A stretch of DNA of 64,000 bases from DASRDR01 sp963812945 [NCBI: uncultured Candidatus Rokubacteria bacterium] (GCA_963812945.1 CAWEXD010000012.1:384762-448761), one strand, 5' to 3'; shown: positions 14,416 to 23,118, counted from the stretch's first letter. Numbers and translations are program-made. The notes: generated by a model not told the origin, from the sequence alone.

Positions 14416-16680
14416 CTAGCTGCGCGTCGAGGCCAGGGCCGCCTTGACGCGGTCCGGCCGGAACGGCACGACTCGCAGCCGGACGCCGGTGGCGTCGAAG
14501 ACGGCGTTGCCGAGCGCCGCCGGCACCGGCGACGACGCGGCCTCGCCGACGCCGAGCGGCGGCTCGTCGAGCCGCTGGATCATCTCGAGCTCGATCTGGG
14601 GCACCTCGTCGAAGCGGAGGATCGGGTAGCCGGCCCAGTCGAGGCTGGTCACGCGCTGCCGGTCGAAGACGATCTCCTCGTGGAGCGTGCGCGAGATGGT
14701 CTGGAGGATGTTCCCCTCGAGCTGGCTCGCGACGCTGTCGGGGTTGATCATGAGCCCGCAGTCCTGGGCGCAGACCACGCGCGTGACGCGGATCACGCCG
14801 CTCGCCCGCTCGACGGCAACCTCCATGCCGATCGCGACGTGGGTCTCGGCGTGCTTGTAGTGGACGTAGGCAATCCCGCGCCCGGTGAGGACGGCCGCGC
14901 CGGGATCCGGGGGGCGCGGCGAAGGCCGGGGTTGCCAGCCCATCCGCGCGGCCGCGCGCCGGATCACCTCCTGCCCTCGGGCGTTGGCCAGGTGGCGAAG
15001 CCGGTAGTCGACGGGGTCGACCTTCGCGAGCGCGCACACCTCGTCCACGAACGACTCGACGGCGAACGTGTTCGCGATCTTGCCCGGGGTGCGGATCGGG
15101 GACGTGCGGAACGGCGAGTCCTCGATCCAGTGCACGACGGCGTGGACGGCTCCGACCCGGTACGGCGGGTCGATGTTCTGCTGGATCTGGCCGGAGGAGC
15201 GTCCGAGCGCCTGGGTGATCCCCGCCTCGATCGGCGCCAGGAGCGGGATGTTCGGCAGACCCTGCGTGGCGGCCGGGAGCCAGGCCCGCGTCTCCCACGC
15301 GAGGACGTCGCCGCCCTCGCCCACCGCCACGCGAAGGTCCAGGAGCTGAGGCGGCCCCTTCGGGTCCCAGCCGTGCTCGTCCTCGCGCATCCACTGAACC
15401 CGCACCGGCCGGCCCACCGCCCGCGAGAGGAGCGCCGCGTCGCACGCCGCGTCCTCGGCGCCGTTCTGGCCGTAGGAGCCCGCCCCGTCCACGTAGATCA
15501 GCCGGACCGTCTCCCGCGGGAGACCGAGGATCCGGGCAAACGCCTCGCGGAAGCGGTGGGTCGCCTGGGACGACGTCCAGATCGTGGCGCGGTCGGGCCG
15601 CACGTCGGCCACGCCGCACGACGGGCCGAGCGAGCCGTGCGTCTGGATCGGCCACCAGTAGGTCGCCCCGAGGGTCCGCACGCCGGCGCCGGGCGCCCCG
15701 AGCGGGGAGAGGTCCCCCTGCTTGGCGACGTCCTGATTGCGCACCACCCGCGTCGCGCGGACCGCGTCGGCGAGCGTCGCGTGATCGGGCAGGCCCGTCC
15801 CCGCCGACCACTGGATCCTGAGGGCGCGCGCGGCCCGCACGGCGTCCCATTCCCGCTCGGCGACGACGCCGACGAAGCTGCCGATGCGGACGGCGCGCGC
15901 GCCGGGGATGGCGGCGATCGAGGTTTCGTCCACGCCGGCCGCCGGCGCCCCGAGGGCCGGCGGCCGGATCACGCGTCCGTGCAGCAGACCCGGGAGCCGC
16001 AGGTCCTGGACGAAGAGGTGCCGACCGGTCACCTTCGCCGGCACGTCCGGGCGCCGGACGGACTGGCCGATGTAGCGGAAGGCGGACGAGGGCTTGAGCG
16101 GCGCCTTCGGGTCGATCTTGAGACCGAGCTGCCGATCACCGATCAGGTCGCCGTAGCTGACGCCGGCACCGCCGCCCTTCGGGCGCACCATGCCGTCGGC
16201 GGTCTCGAGGTCCCCCACGGGACGGCCGAGCCGCTGGGCGCCGAGGGCCAGGAGCGCCTCGCGGGCGGTCGCCCCCGCGCGCCGGACTTCCTGGCCGCCC
16301 CGGGTGATGCCGGTGCTCCCCCCCGTGCCGCCCTGGTCCGGGCAGACGGCCGTGTCCCCCTCGATCATCTCGGTGATCCGCTCGATGGGCACGTCCAGCT
16401 CCTCGGCGACCATCTGGCGCATCGCCGCGCGATGCCCCGTGCCGAGATCGACCTTGCCGGTGAAGAGGGTGACCGTGTTGTCGGCGTGGATCGCGAGGAA
16501 CGCGTCGACCTGATCCGGAGCCACGGTCTTGCCGAGGTAGCGATCGGCCGGCCAGGCAGGTAGAGCGGCCGGGGCGGCCGCCTGGGCCGCCGCACGCCGC
16601 GGCGCCCGACCCCCGAGACCGAGTCCGACGGCGAGGACCCCGCCGGCTCCGAGGAACGCCCGCCGGGTGATCGGCGTCAT
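14416..16680 (-). CDS. Molybdopterin-binding subunit of an IorB-type xanthine dehydrogenase family hydroxylase
   Basis: About 754 residues from the ATG at 16680, chosen because it gives a clean twin-arginine signal (ITRRAFLGAGGVLAVGLGLG) and has GGGAGGGG 8 bases upstream; a longer frame to 16737 lacks such support. GGTGGSTGI and later ALGNAVFDATG regions fit the molybdopterin-cytosine-dinucleotide domain. The C-terminal PLGVGEA carries the Glu that acts as catalytic base in this family. The protein pairs with the 2Fe-2S subunit encoded just upstream, and both are predicted to work on the periplasmic side. Family substrates include isoquinoline, nicotinate and aldehydes; the one used here is unknown. 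Confidence 0.9.
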   Translation of the reverse strand: MTPITRRAFLGAGGVLAVGLGLGGRAPRRAAAQAAAPAALPAWPADRYLGKTVAPDQVDAFLAIHADNTVTLFTGKVDLGTGHRAAMRQMVAEELDVPIERITEMIEGDTAVCPDQGGTGGSTGITRGGQEVRRAGATAREALLALGAQRLGRPVGDLETADGMVRPKGGGAGVSYGDLIGDRQLGLKIDPKAPLKPSSAFRYIGQSVRRPDVPAKVTGRHLFVQDLRLPGLLHGRVIRPPALGAPAAGVDETSIAAIPGARAVRIGSFVGVVAEREWDAVRAARALRIQWSAGTGLPDHATLADAVRATRVVRNQDVAKQGDLSPLGAPGAGVRTLGATYWWPIQTHGSLGPSCGVADVRPDRATIWTSSQATHRFREAFARILGLPRETVRLIYVDGAGSYGQNGAEDAACDAALLSRAVGRPVRVQWMREDEHGWDPKGPPQLLDLRVAVGEGGDVLAWETRAWLPAATQGLPNIPLLAPIEAGITQALGRSSGQIQQNIDPPYRVGAVHAVVHWIEDSPFRTSPIRTPGKIANTFAVESFVDEVCALAKVDPVDYRLRHLANARGQEVIRRAAARMGWQPRPSPRPPDPGAAVLTGRGIAYVHYKHAETHVAIGMEVAVERASGVIRVTRVVCAQDCGLMINPDSVASQLEGNILQTISRTLHEEIVFDRQRVTSLDWAGYPILRFDEVPQIELEMIQRLDEPPLGVGEAASSPVPAALGNAVFDATGVRLRVVPFRPDRVKAALASTRS

Positions 16681-16681
16681 G

Positions 16682-17164
16682 TCACGCCCCTCCCATCGTG
16701 GCGGCCGCGCGGAGCACCGCGCGAACCACGCGGACATGGCTCCCGCAGCGGCAGAGGTTCCCGGCCAGCGCCTGCTTGACCTCGGACTCGGTCGGCCGCC
16801 GGTTCTGCTGCCACTGCTGGAGAAACGCGCGCGCCGTCATGACGAGACCCGCCGTGCAGTAGCCGCACTGGGGCGCCTGCTCCGCGATGAACGCCGCCTG
16901 GACCGGGTCCGGCCGCTCGGGCGAGCCCAGGCCCTCGATCGTGGTGATCGGCCGACCGACGACGGCGCTGACAGGCATCGAGCACGACCGGACGGCCTGG
17001 CCGTCGACGTGGACGGTGCAGGCGCCGCACTGGGCGAGCCCGCACCCGAACTTGGCCCCGGTCAGCTCGAGGTCGTTGCGGAGAACGTAGAGCAGCGGGG
17101 TGTTCGGGTCGTCGATGTCGACCACCCGCGCCGCGCCGTTGACCTGGAGCGTCAACCTGGCCAT
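16682..17164 (-). CDS. 2Fe-2S subunit (IorA-type) of the molybdenum hydroxylase
   Basis: 160 residues from the second ATG (17164), preferred because GGGAGG then sits 6 bases upstream; the ATG at 17167 is next to it. Plant-type 2Fe-2S ligands are Cys41, Cys46, Cys49 and Cys61 (GCGLAQCGAC). The second cluster uses Cys100, Cys103, Cys138 and Cys140 (QCGYC and LCRCG). It passes electrons from the molybdenum centre to an unknown acceptor. Its stop is one base from the start of the large subunit, so translation is coupled. No FAD subunit is present, as usual for the Ior type. Confidence 0.92.
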   Translation of the reverse strand: MARLTLQVNGAARVVDIDDPNTPLLYVLRNDLELTGAKFGCGLAQCGACTVHVDGQAVRSCSMPVSAVVGRPITTIEGLGSPERPDPVQAAFIAEQAPQCGYCTAGLVMTARAFLQQWQQNRRPTESEVKQALAGNLCRCGSHVRVVRAVLRAAATMGGA

Positions 17165-17234
17165 CATGCGCCTCCCGTGCGTGTCGGACCGCGCGCTCTC
17201 ACCCGGACCTGGTCGGTCGAGACCACTTCCCCGA

Positions 17235-17249
17235 TGGCCACAGTGGCCA
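17235..17249. promoter_or_regulatory. Inverted repeat, candidate operator for the molybdenum hydroxylase operon
   Basis: TGGCCAC-A-GTGGCCA is a perfect 7-bp inverted repeat with a single central base. A second partial copy (CACAGT) follows. It lies about 70 bases upstream of the small-subunit ATG and just downstream of the -10-like TATCCT, covering roughly +1 to +15 of the predicted transcript. That is a typical repressor position. The binding protein is unknown. Confidence 0.45.
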
Positions 17250-17256
17250 CAGTGGG

Positions 17257-17285
17257 AGGATACCGCCACCCTCCGGGGACGGAAA
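17257..17285 (-). promoter_or_regulatory. Weak sigma-70-like promoter upstream of the 2Fe-2S subunit gene
   Basis: On the minus strand TTTCCG (17285-17280) and TATCCT (17262-17257) are separated by 17 bases. The -10 is fair and the -35 poor. It reads toward the iorA-like gene, with the palindrome at 17235-17249 immediately downstream. Confidence 0.3.
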
Positions 17286-17351
17286 GGGCGGTCCTGCGAG
17301 TCAGCTGGTGACCGCCGACAGCGGGCGCGCGGTCGGCCGGCCGGACGCGCG

Positions 17352-17999
17352 TCAGGCGCCGCGGCGCAAGACGAGGTCGGCCTCGAGCTTGATGTCGTCC
17401 TCGACGCTCAGCACCACCGACACCCGGGGGACGCGGAGGCCGAAGTCGCCGAATCGGAACGCGGTCCGCGCCCGGACGCTGACGCGAGGGCCCTCGAAGC
17501 TGCCGGTGGCCGTCCAGGTCATGCGCCGGACGACATCCTTGATGGTGAGATCACCGACCAGCTCGAAGGGGACCGAGCCGGACTGCGGGAGGGGTGTCGG
17601 CAGACCCCGCGCCTCGGTCGGCACGAACGTGACCGTCGGGTACCGGTCCGTCTCGAGGGTGTTGCGCCGGAGGTAGTTGTCCCGCCGCGCCTCGTCGCTC
17701 CGGAGCGTTCGCAGGTCGACCGTGAAGCGGGAGTCCCCGGTGAGGCGGCCCTGGGAGTCGAAGGCAATCGTGCCCTCGACCGCGCTCGTCGCGCCCACGG
17801 CATCGTTGGGGAAGCTCAGGCCGACGAGCTGCTCCCGGACGCGGTAGCGAACCTCGCTCCCGTCGGCGATGCCGTAGCGAACCGACGCCGCCTGGCCCTG
17901 CGCGAGCGCCCTGCCGGGGCCCCGGAGCGCTCCGCCGGCCGCCAGGACCGCCAGCAGCAGCGCCGTGCAGACGGTCGCTCGGGTCGACACGCGCGTCAT
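17352..17999 (-). CDS. YceI family secreted lipocalin-like protein
   Basis: This 215-residue protein has a signal peptide (residues 1 to about 34, ending ALAQG). It then shows the YceI pattern: VRYRVREQLVGLSFPNDAVG, FTVDLRTLRSDEARRDNYLR, TLETDRYPTVTFVPTEA and FELVGDLTIKDVVRRMTW. The family forms periplasmic beta-barrels that bind polyisoprenoid lipids, including ubiquinone-type chains. The ATG at 17999 has a GGAGGAA site upstream. It is divergent from the methyltransferase at 18119. Confidence 0.9.
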   Translation of the reverse strand: MTRVSTRATVCTALLLAVLAAGGALRGPGRALAQGQAASVRYGIADGSEVRYRVREQLVGLSFPNDAVGATSAVEGTIAFDSQGRLTGDSRFTVDLRTLRSDEARRDNYLRRNTLETDRYPTVTFVPTEARGLPTPLPQSGSVPFELVGDLTIKDVVRRMTWTATGSFEGPRVSVRARTAFRFGDFGLRVPRVSVVLSVEDDIKLEADLVLRRGA

Positions 18000-18105
18000 G
18001 GATGGGAAATTCCTCCGGTCCTGGGTCCCGATCCTACCATCGCCCGCCGACGCATTGCCGCATTCTGTCAGGGAAATCCCGACAGAGCTGCGCGGATGAG
18101 GATGC

Positions 18106-18111
18106 TAGGTT
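18106..18111 (+). promoter_or_regulatory. Possible -10 element next to a GTG start (leaderless candidate)
   Basis: TAGGTT ends 7 bases before the GTG at 18119, the same spacing seen at 11655/11662 and 24540/24548. No convincing -35 at the right distance was found (CCGACA is 21 bases away). The only Shine-Dalgarno-like GAGG is 17 bases from the start. Confidence 0.3.
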
Positions 18112-18118
18112 CGACGCG

Positions 18119-19513
18119 GTGCGCGAGACCGAACTGCCCGACATCCGGCCCCTCAGGCCGGATTGCTTCGTCACGCGGCCGCCGCTCTGGAGCAGACCCG
18201 ATCTCCTGGCATTCGAGGCGCGTGGGCCGGCCGACTTCGACTGGATCGAGCAGATGATCCTCACGCACGGCTACTACGAGCACGAGGGCGTCTGGGACCT
18301 CGGGCTCTCGACCGACAAGCAGGCCATGGCCGAGATCATGGGCATGTTCCGTCCCGGGCGGACGCTCGAGATCGGCTGCTCCAGCGGCGCCGTCCTCCAC
18401 TACCTCGCCGGCCTGGGCACGCCCTGCGAGGGTGTCGAGATCAGCCGCATGGCCATCGAGCGGGCGGCGCCCGAGGTGGGGGATCGCATCCATGAGGGCG
18501 ATCTCCTGACGCTGCCTCTCACGGGGCCCTTTGATCTCGTCTACGGGCTCGACGTCTTCGAGCACCTGAACCCGAACCGGCTCGACGACTACCTGGCGCG
18601 GGCCGCCGCCCTCCTCGCCGACGGCGGCTATCTCTACGCCGCGCTCCCCGCGTTTGGCGACGACCCGGTGTTCGGCCTCGTCTTCCCCATGTACCTCCGC
18701 GAATGGTACGGAGACGTCGCCCGGGCGCGGCCCTTCCACCTGCTCCACGTCGACGGCAAGGGTTACCCCCTGAACGGCCACCTCGTCTGGGCCGACTCGC
18801 GCTGGTGGGTGACGCAGTTCGAGCGCCACGGGCTCCGGCGCGAGGAGGCGATCGAGCGCGCCGTGCACCAGCGCTACGACCGCTTCTTCGACAGCTATGG
18901 GCCGGCCCGCAAGGCCTTCTACGTCTTCTCGAAGAACGGCCGGCCGGAGGCCAGCGAGGGGATCGTCTACCGGCTCCTGTCAGAGGCATCCCCGGCGCTC
19001 GGCGAGGTCGTCGGGATGCTGCCCCCGAACGCGCACGTCCTGGCGAACGATCACGTCTTCTGCGCGGGCTGGCACCGGCTGGAGGGGGCGGCGAGCGGCG
19101 CGTTCCGCTGGAGCGAGCGCCGCGCAGAGATCCGGGTGACGGCCCAGGACGCCCGCTGGCTGCGCCTCCGCGTGTTCAGCCACCACCCGCAGGTCGGGCG
19201 GCTGTGCCCGGTGACGGCGCGCTTCGTGGACCAGGCGTCCGGAAAGGAGGTCGCGCGGGTCACCCTCGTCTCGCCGGAGCCGGTCCCGGTATCCCTGCCC
19301 GTCCACGCCGGGGACACGGTCCTGGAGCTCTCCGTCGACGTGGTGTGGGTCCCCAAGTTCGTGCTCGACGGGAGCCAGGACCCGCGGGAACTGGGGATCG
19401 GCGTGCAGGACGTCGAGCTCGCGACCGGGCCGGGCAAAGCGCGCGCGCCGGAAGCTCGCCCGCCCTGGGCCGGCGCGCTGAACCGGCTGCGGGCGCGGCG
19501 CCGCGCCCGCTGA
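18119..19513 (+). CDS. SAM-dependent methyltransferase with a C-terminal beta-sandwich domain
   Basis: About 464 residues from GTG 18119; the frame is open further upstream but that part looks non-coding. The N-terminal half is a Methyltransf_23-type fold: TLEIGCSSGAVLHYLAGLG (motif I), DLVYGLDVFEHL and the LLADGGYLYAALP strand. The last 150 or so residues form a different all-beta region (HVFCAGWHRLE, FRWSERRAEIRV, WLRLRVFSHHP) like the sandwich domains attached to some polysaccharide-modifying enzymes. It likely acts on a surface or sugar-linked substrate in the cytosol, an inference from architecture only. Confidence 0.82.
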   Translation: MRETELPDIRPLRPDCFVTRPPLWSRPDLLAFEARGPADFDWIEQMILTHGYYEHEGVWDLGLSTDKQAMAEIMGMFRPGRTLEIGCSSGAVLHYLAGLGTPCEGVEISRMAIERAAPEVGDRIHEGDLLTLPLTGPFDLVYGLDVFEHLNPNRLDDYLARAAALLADGGYLYAALPAFGDDPVFGLVFPMYLREWYGDVARARPFHLLHVDGKGYPLNGHLVWADSRWWVTQFERHGLRREEAIERAVHQRYDRFFDSYGPARKAFYVFSKNGRPEASEGIVYRLLSEASPALGEVVGMLPPNAHVLANDHVFCAGWHRLEGAASGAFRWSERRAEIRVTAQDARWLRLRVFSHHPQVGRLCPVTARFVDQASGKEVARVTLVSPEPVPVSLPVHAGDTVLELSVDVVWVPKFVLDGSQDPRELGIGVQDVELATGPGKARAPEARPPWAGALNRLRARRRAR

Positions 19514-19519
19514 GCGTCG

Positions 19520-19903
19520 TCAGTCGGAATCGAAGAAGCTGCCGACCTTCCGGCCGGCGTACTTCAAGCCGCCGAGCAGCCCTTCACCGAACCCCTTGGC
19601 GCCCCGGTGGACCTTGTTTCCCGTCGCGTCCGCATCCCGGCTCACCCTGTCCGTCGTGCCGGTGAACGGGCTGATGACGGTCCGACCAACGAACTTGATT
19701 CCGCCGAGCAGACTCTCACCGAAGCCCTTCGCGCCGTCGTGGAGACGCGTTCCAGTGGTGCTCCCGCTTGCCCCCCGATCCGCCGACGCTGCGCCCTCGG
19801 CACGTCCGGCCCACTCACCCGACCATGTCGGCTCGAGACCCGGCAGGAATACGAGCACCGCGGCAGCGGATGCCGCGAGGACCAGGACGCGCATGCCTCG
19901 CAT
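19520..19903 (-). CDS. Small secreted protein with two AKGFGE repeats
   Basis: 127 residues from the ATG at 19903, selected because GGGAGG lies 8 bases upstream; a GTG at 19912 overlaps that site. Residues 4-22 form a signal peptide or anchor. Two copies of a 26-residue unit follow, at about 54-80 and 98-124, each with H(D/R)GAKGFGE, LLGG(I/L)K and a G(R)-V-F tail. The Gly spacing suggests a membrane-active or oligomerising helix. The same unit ends the protein at 28842-29156. No known family was recognised. A consensus sigma-54 promoter precedes the gene, pointing to control by an enhancer-binding protein. Confidence 0.75.
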   Translation of the reverse strand: MRGMRVLVLAASAAAVLVFLPGLEPTWSGEWAGRAEGAASADRGASGSTTGTRLHDGAKGFGESLLGGIKFVGRTVISPFTGTTDRVSRDADATGNKVHRGAKGFGEGLLGGLKYAGRKVGSFFDSD

Positions 19904-19930
19904 AATGTCCACCTCCCGGCCCTTAAGTCA

Positions 19931-19948
19931 GGGCAAGTCTCGTGCCAG
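19931..19948 (-). promoter_or_regulatory. Sigma-54 (RpoN) promoter upstream of the AKGFGE double-repeat gene
   Basis: Reading the minus strand, CTGGCACGAGACTTGCCC gives -24 GG (19946-19945) and -12 GC (19934-19933) with exactly 10 bases between them. It matches the TGGCACR-N4-TTGC consensus except for the last weak position. The predicted start of transcription is near 19921, leaving a short leader containing GGGAGG before the ATG at 19903. Confidence 0.75.
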
Positions 19949-20100
19949 TAACGAACCCTGAGCACCACCCTCCGAAGGCCTTGTGCGCCCGAAACCCTAC
20001 TCGCACGACGCCAGTTGCGGTGGCGGCGGGGCGACAACGCGTCGCGCTGGTGACGCGCCGTCGCGGGAGGCAAGTCCCGGGGCGCCACCTCTCACCGCGC

Positions 20101-21210
20101 TCAGCCCTGGAAGATGTCCTCCGGCAGGAGCGCCGAGACCACGACGTTCGGAACGTCCACCACGTTGCTGATCCGGAGGTCGACCGCGACGCTCGCGACG
20201 ACGTAGGCCTGCTCCCGGCCGAGCCCGCGCTCCTGCAAGAGATCCAGCATACCGAGCAGCGCGTTGCGGCAGGCGAGGTTCAGGTCCTCGCCGTGATTGA
20301 CCCCCTGCGCATCCACGGGCATCCCCATCGTCGCGACGAACCGCCGGGGGACGGCCCACCGAGGATCCGTGAAGTACTCGCCGTGCGCGAAGCGGGGGAA
20401 GCGTATGCCGCGGCGCGCGGCCTCGCCCTTGTGGACCTTGAATCGCGCGACGCACGTCGCGCCCATCTCGACCGCCGTCACACACACCTCGCCGTCGCCC
20501 TGGGCGAAGTGGCCGTCGCCCGTCGAGAAGAGCGCGCCGTCCACGGCCACCGGAAGGTAGAGCCGCGAGCCGCGCGTGAGCTGCTTCACGTCGAAGTTGC
20601 CGCCGTTCTCCCGGGGCGGAAGGGTCCGGAGACCGTGGGCCGCGGCCGCGCCCCCAGCCGGGACCGCGCCGCCGGGGTCCGGCGGGAGCGCCATCCCCCC
20701 GCGCGCCGCAACGTCGGCCTCGCGGCGGGCCCACGCGTCCACCTGGGCGCGCGAGGGCGCCACCCCGGACACGCCCATGAACGGGGCGCCCGGGATGCGG
20801 ACTCCGGGAATCTCCGGCGAGGTGGCCCAGCCGTCGGCGATGGTCCAGTGGACGAGGAACGGCGTCGTCATGACGTCCCGGAGGTATCCGAGGCCCGGGA
20901 TGATGGCGCTGAAAGCCCACGGCTGGGGAGTGATCTCCCGGAACTCCACTTCCAGCAGGTCGCCGGCGCCGGCGCCCTTCACGAACACGGGGCCGGTCAA
21001 TGGATGGATGGCGCCGACCGGAAGGCTCGCGAGGTCCGAGACGGTCGAGCGCGCGGTGAGATGGCCATCGCAGGCATCGCGGGTCTCGAGCGCGACGTCC
21101 TCGCCCTCGTCGACCTCCACGATGGGGGCGACGTCGGGATGCCAGCGGTTGTGGCCCGTCCGCGGCTCGGCGGCCAGCGGCTTCCGGCGATCGATCGAGA
21201 TCGTTTTCAT
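20101..21210 (-). CDS. Acetamidase/formamidase family protein
   Basis: A 369-residue FmdA/AmdA-type protein. Typical stretches are GHNRWHPDVAPIVEVDEG, LTGPVFVKGAGAGDLLEVEF, the PPRENGGNFDVKQLTRGSRL region and SALFSTGDGHFAQGDGE-like sheet (here DGALFSTGDGHFAQGDGEVC). The family hydrolyses short amides to the acid and ammonia in the cytosol. Its start is 16 bases behind the stop of the second sugar-permease gene, so it appears to be the last gene of the ABC transporter operon. An amide released from the imported compound might be the substrate, but this is inference. Confidence 0.88.
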   Translation of the reverse strand: MKTISIDRRKPLAAEPRTGHNRWHPDVAPIVEVDEGEDVALETRDACDGHLTARSTVSDLASLPVGAIHPLTGPVFVKGAGAGDLLEVEFREITPQPWAFSAIIPGLGYLRDVMTTPFLVHWTIADGWATSPEIPGVRIPGAPFMGVSGVAPSRAQVDAWARREADVAARGGMALPPDPGGAVPAGGAAAAHGLRTLPPRENGGNFDVKQLTRGSRLYLPVAVDGALFSTGDGHFAQGDGEVCVTAVEMGATCVARFKVHKGEAARRGIRFPRFAHGEYFTDPRWAVPRRFVATMGMPVDAQGVNHGEDLNLACRNALLGMLDLLQERGLGREQAYVVASVAVDLRISNVVDVPNVVVSALLPEDIFQG

Positions 21211-21226
21211 CGTGGTGATCCTCGCC

Positions 21227-22111
21227 TCATCCTTTCAGCCCGCTGACCCGGACCCCCTCGACGATGCGCCGGTTGGCGACCACGAACACGACCAGGAGCG
21301 GGAGCGCCGAGAGGGTCGCCCCGGCCATGATCGGGCCGTACGACTCCGACGCGTAGGCGCCGCGGAGGAACGACAGGGCCACCGGGAGCGGGAACATCTC
21401 GGCCTTGTTGACCGCGATGAGCGGCCAGAGGAAGTCGTTCCAGGCGGACCGGAAGGCGAAGATCGCGAGCGCCGCAAGCACCGGCTGCGACAGGGGGAGC
21501 ACGATGCGCGAGAAGATCCGCCAGCTGTCGGCGCCGTCGATCCGCGCCGCGTCCTCGAGCTCGCCCGGGATGGTCAGGAAGAACTGGCGGAGCAGGAACA
21601 CCCCGAAAGCGAAGGTCACCGCGGCCTCCGGGACGATCAGGCCCTGGTAGGTCGACAGCCACCCGAGTCGCTGCGTCAGCACGTACTGTGGAACGAGGAC
21701 GACCGCGTTCGGGATCATCAGGCTGCCGATCAGGACGACGAACACCAGGTCGCGCCCGGGGAACCGCATCCGCGCGAGCGGGTAGGCCGCCATGGCGCTC
21801 GTGATCAGCACGAGGACGACCGTTCCGACGGAGACGATCACGCTGTTCACGAAGGCGCGCCCGATCCGGGCCGTTCGCGACGACGAGAAGAGCACCTCCC
21901 AGTAGTGGGCGAGCGTCGCCGGCCACGGGATCCACTCGGGCGGCATTCGGACGATGTTCTCGGTCAGCTTGAGTGACGTCACCGTCATCCAGACCGCCGG
22001 CAAGAGCCACAATACGGCGCAGACGGCCAGCACGCCGGCCAGCACGCCCCGGCCCCAGCGGGCCCGGGCTGCCCGGGAACGAGACACGGTCGCGGAGGGC
22101 CGGCCGCTCAC
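21227..22111 (-). CDS. Carbohydrate ABC transporter permease (MalG-type)
   Basis: This 294-residue inner-membrane protein has about six hydrophobic segments. The cytoplasmic EAA loop, ELEDAARIDGADSWRIFSRIVLP, contacts the ATPase. The N-terminal segment and the DFLWPLIAV stretch match the CUT1 family MalG/UgpE branch. It starts 4 bases after the stop of the partner permease. No ATPase gene occurs in the operon, so a shared MsiK/UgpC-type ATPase encoded elsewhere is likely. Confidence 0.9.
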   Translation of the reverse strand: MSGRPSATVSRSRAARARWGRGVLAGVLAVCAVLWLLPAVWMTVTSLKLTENIVRMPPEWIPWPATLAHYWEVLFSSSRTARIGRAFVNSVIVSVGTVVLVLITSAMAAYPLARMRFPGRDLVFVVLIGSLMIPNAVVLVPQYVLTQRLGWLSTYQGLIVPEAAVTFAFGVFLLRQFFLTIPGELEDAARIDGADSWRIFSRIVLPLSQPVLAALAIFAFRSAWNDFLWPLIAVNKAEMFPLPVALSFLRGAYASESYGPIMAGATLSALPLLVVFVVANRRIVEGVRVSGLKG

Positions 22112-22115
22112 GGCT

Positions 22116-23090
22116 TCAGTACTCCGTGTGGCCCCGGAGCAGACGGAACTGGAGCAGCGAGAAGCCCAGGATGATCACGAAGAGCACCCAGGCCATCGCG
22201 GAGGCCGAGCCGAAGTGGAAGAAGCTCCGGAAGGCCGTCTCGTAGAGGTGCTGGACGACCGTGCGCGTCGCGTCGCCGGGCCCGCCGACCGTCAGGATGA
22301 AGACCTGGCCGAAGACCTGGAACGAGCCGATGACGTGGGTGACCAGGACGAAGAGGAACACCGGCCGGAGGAGCGGCAGCGTGATGGCCCAGAATCGCCG
22401 CACCCCGCCCGCCCCGTCCAGCGCCGCGGCCTCGTAGAGCTCGGGCGGAATGTCCTGGAGCCCCGCCAGGTAGATCACGAGGTAGTAGCCCGTGACCCAC
22501 CAGACCGTCGTCAGGATGATGGCCCACATCGCCGTCGAGGGGTCCGCCAGCCAGGACCACACGGGAACCCCGGCCGCCTTCAGGTAGTAGTTGAAGGGGC
22601 CCACCACCGGGTCGAGGAGCCAGAGCCAGATGAGTCCCACCGTCACCACGGACAGCGTGAACGGGAAGAAGAAGGCACTGCGGAGGAAGGTCCGCAGCGG
22701 CAGTCCTCGGTCGAGCAGGACGGCCAGCAGAAGCGGGATCGCGAGGATCGGCAGCGTGCTCGCCACCGTGTAGAAGGCCGTGTTCCAGAGGCTCACGTGA
22801 AACCGCGTGTCCTCCAGGAGCCGCTCGTAGTTCGCGAGCCCCACGAAGGCGTGCTGCGTCCGCCCGAGCCGCGCGTTGGTGAAGGAGAGATACAGGCCGT
22901 CGAGCAGCGGGTAGACACGGAAGCCGACGAAGAGCAGGAGACCAGGGGCGAGGAAGAGCCAGGGCGTCAGGGCGGCTTCGCGGAGACGCGTCGGCCGGCG
23001 GCGCGCGCGAGCCGGGGCTCCCGCCGGGGTGGCGTCGGGTGGCCCCGGCCCGGGCACGGGCCGGGGCATGTCGACCGCGGTACGGCCCAC
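22116..23090 (-). CDS. Sugar ABC transporter permease (MalF/UgpA-type)
   Basis: About 324 residues if the GTG at 23090 is used; an ATG at 23069 would give 317. After a basic Pro-rich N-terminus come six transmembrane segments, beginning TPWLFLAPGLLLFVGFRVYP. The EAA loop reads PPELYEAAALDGAGGVRRFWAITLP. It forms the membrane pore with the MalG-type partner downstream. Neither start has a strong Shine-Dalgarno site, which leaves the exact N-terminus open. Confidence 0.9.
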   Translation of the reverse strand: MGRTAVDMPRPVPGPGPPDATPAGAPARARRRPTRLREAALTPWLFLAPGLLLFVGFRVYPLLDGLYLSFTNARLGRTQHAFVGLANYERLLEDTRFHVSLWNTAFYTVASTLPILAIPLLLAVLLDRGLPLRTFLRSAFFFPFTLSVVTVGLIWLWLLDPVVGPFNYYLKAAGVPVWSWLADPSTAMWAIILTTVWWVTGYYLVIYLAGLQDIPPELYEAAALDGAGGVRRFWAITLPLLRPVFLFVLVTHVIGSFQVFGQVFILTVGGPGDATRTVVQHLYETAFRSFFHFGSASAMAWVLFVIILGFSLLQFRLLRGHTEY

Positions 23091-23118
23091 GGTTTGTCGC
23101 GAGACTCCAGCCCGACCC

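Noticed and set aside
16681-16737. Longer start of the molybdopterin-binding subunit
   Set aside because: It would overlap the 2Fe-2S subunit and hide the Tat signal; ATG 16680 has a strong ribosome-binding site.
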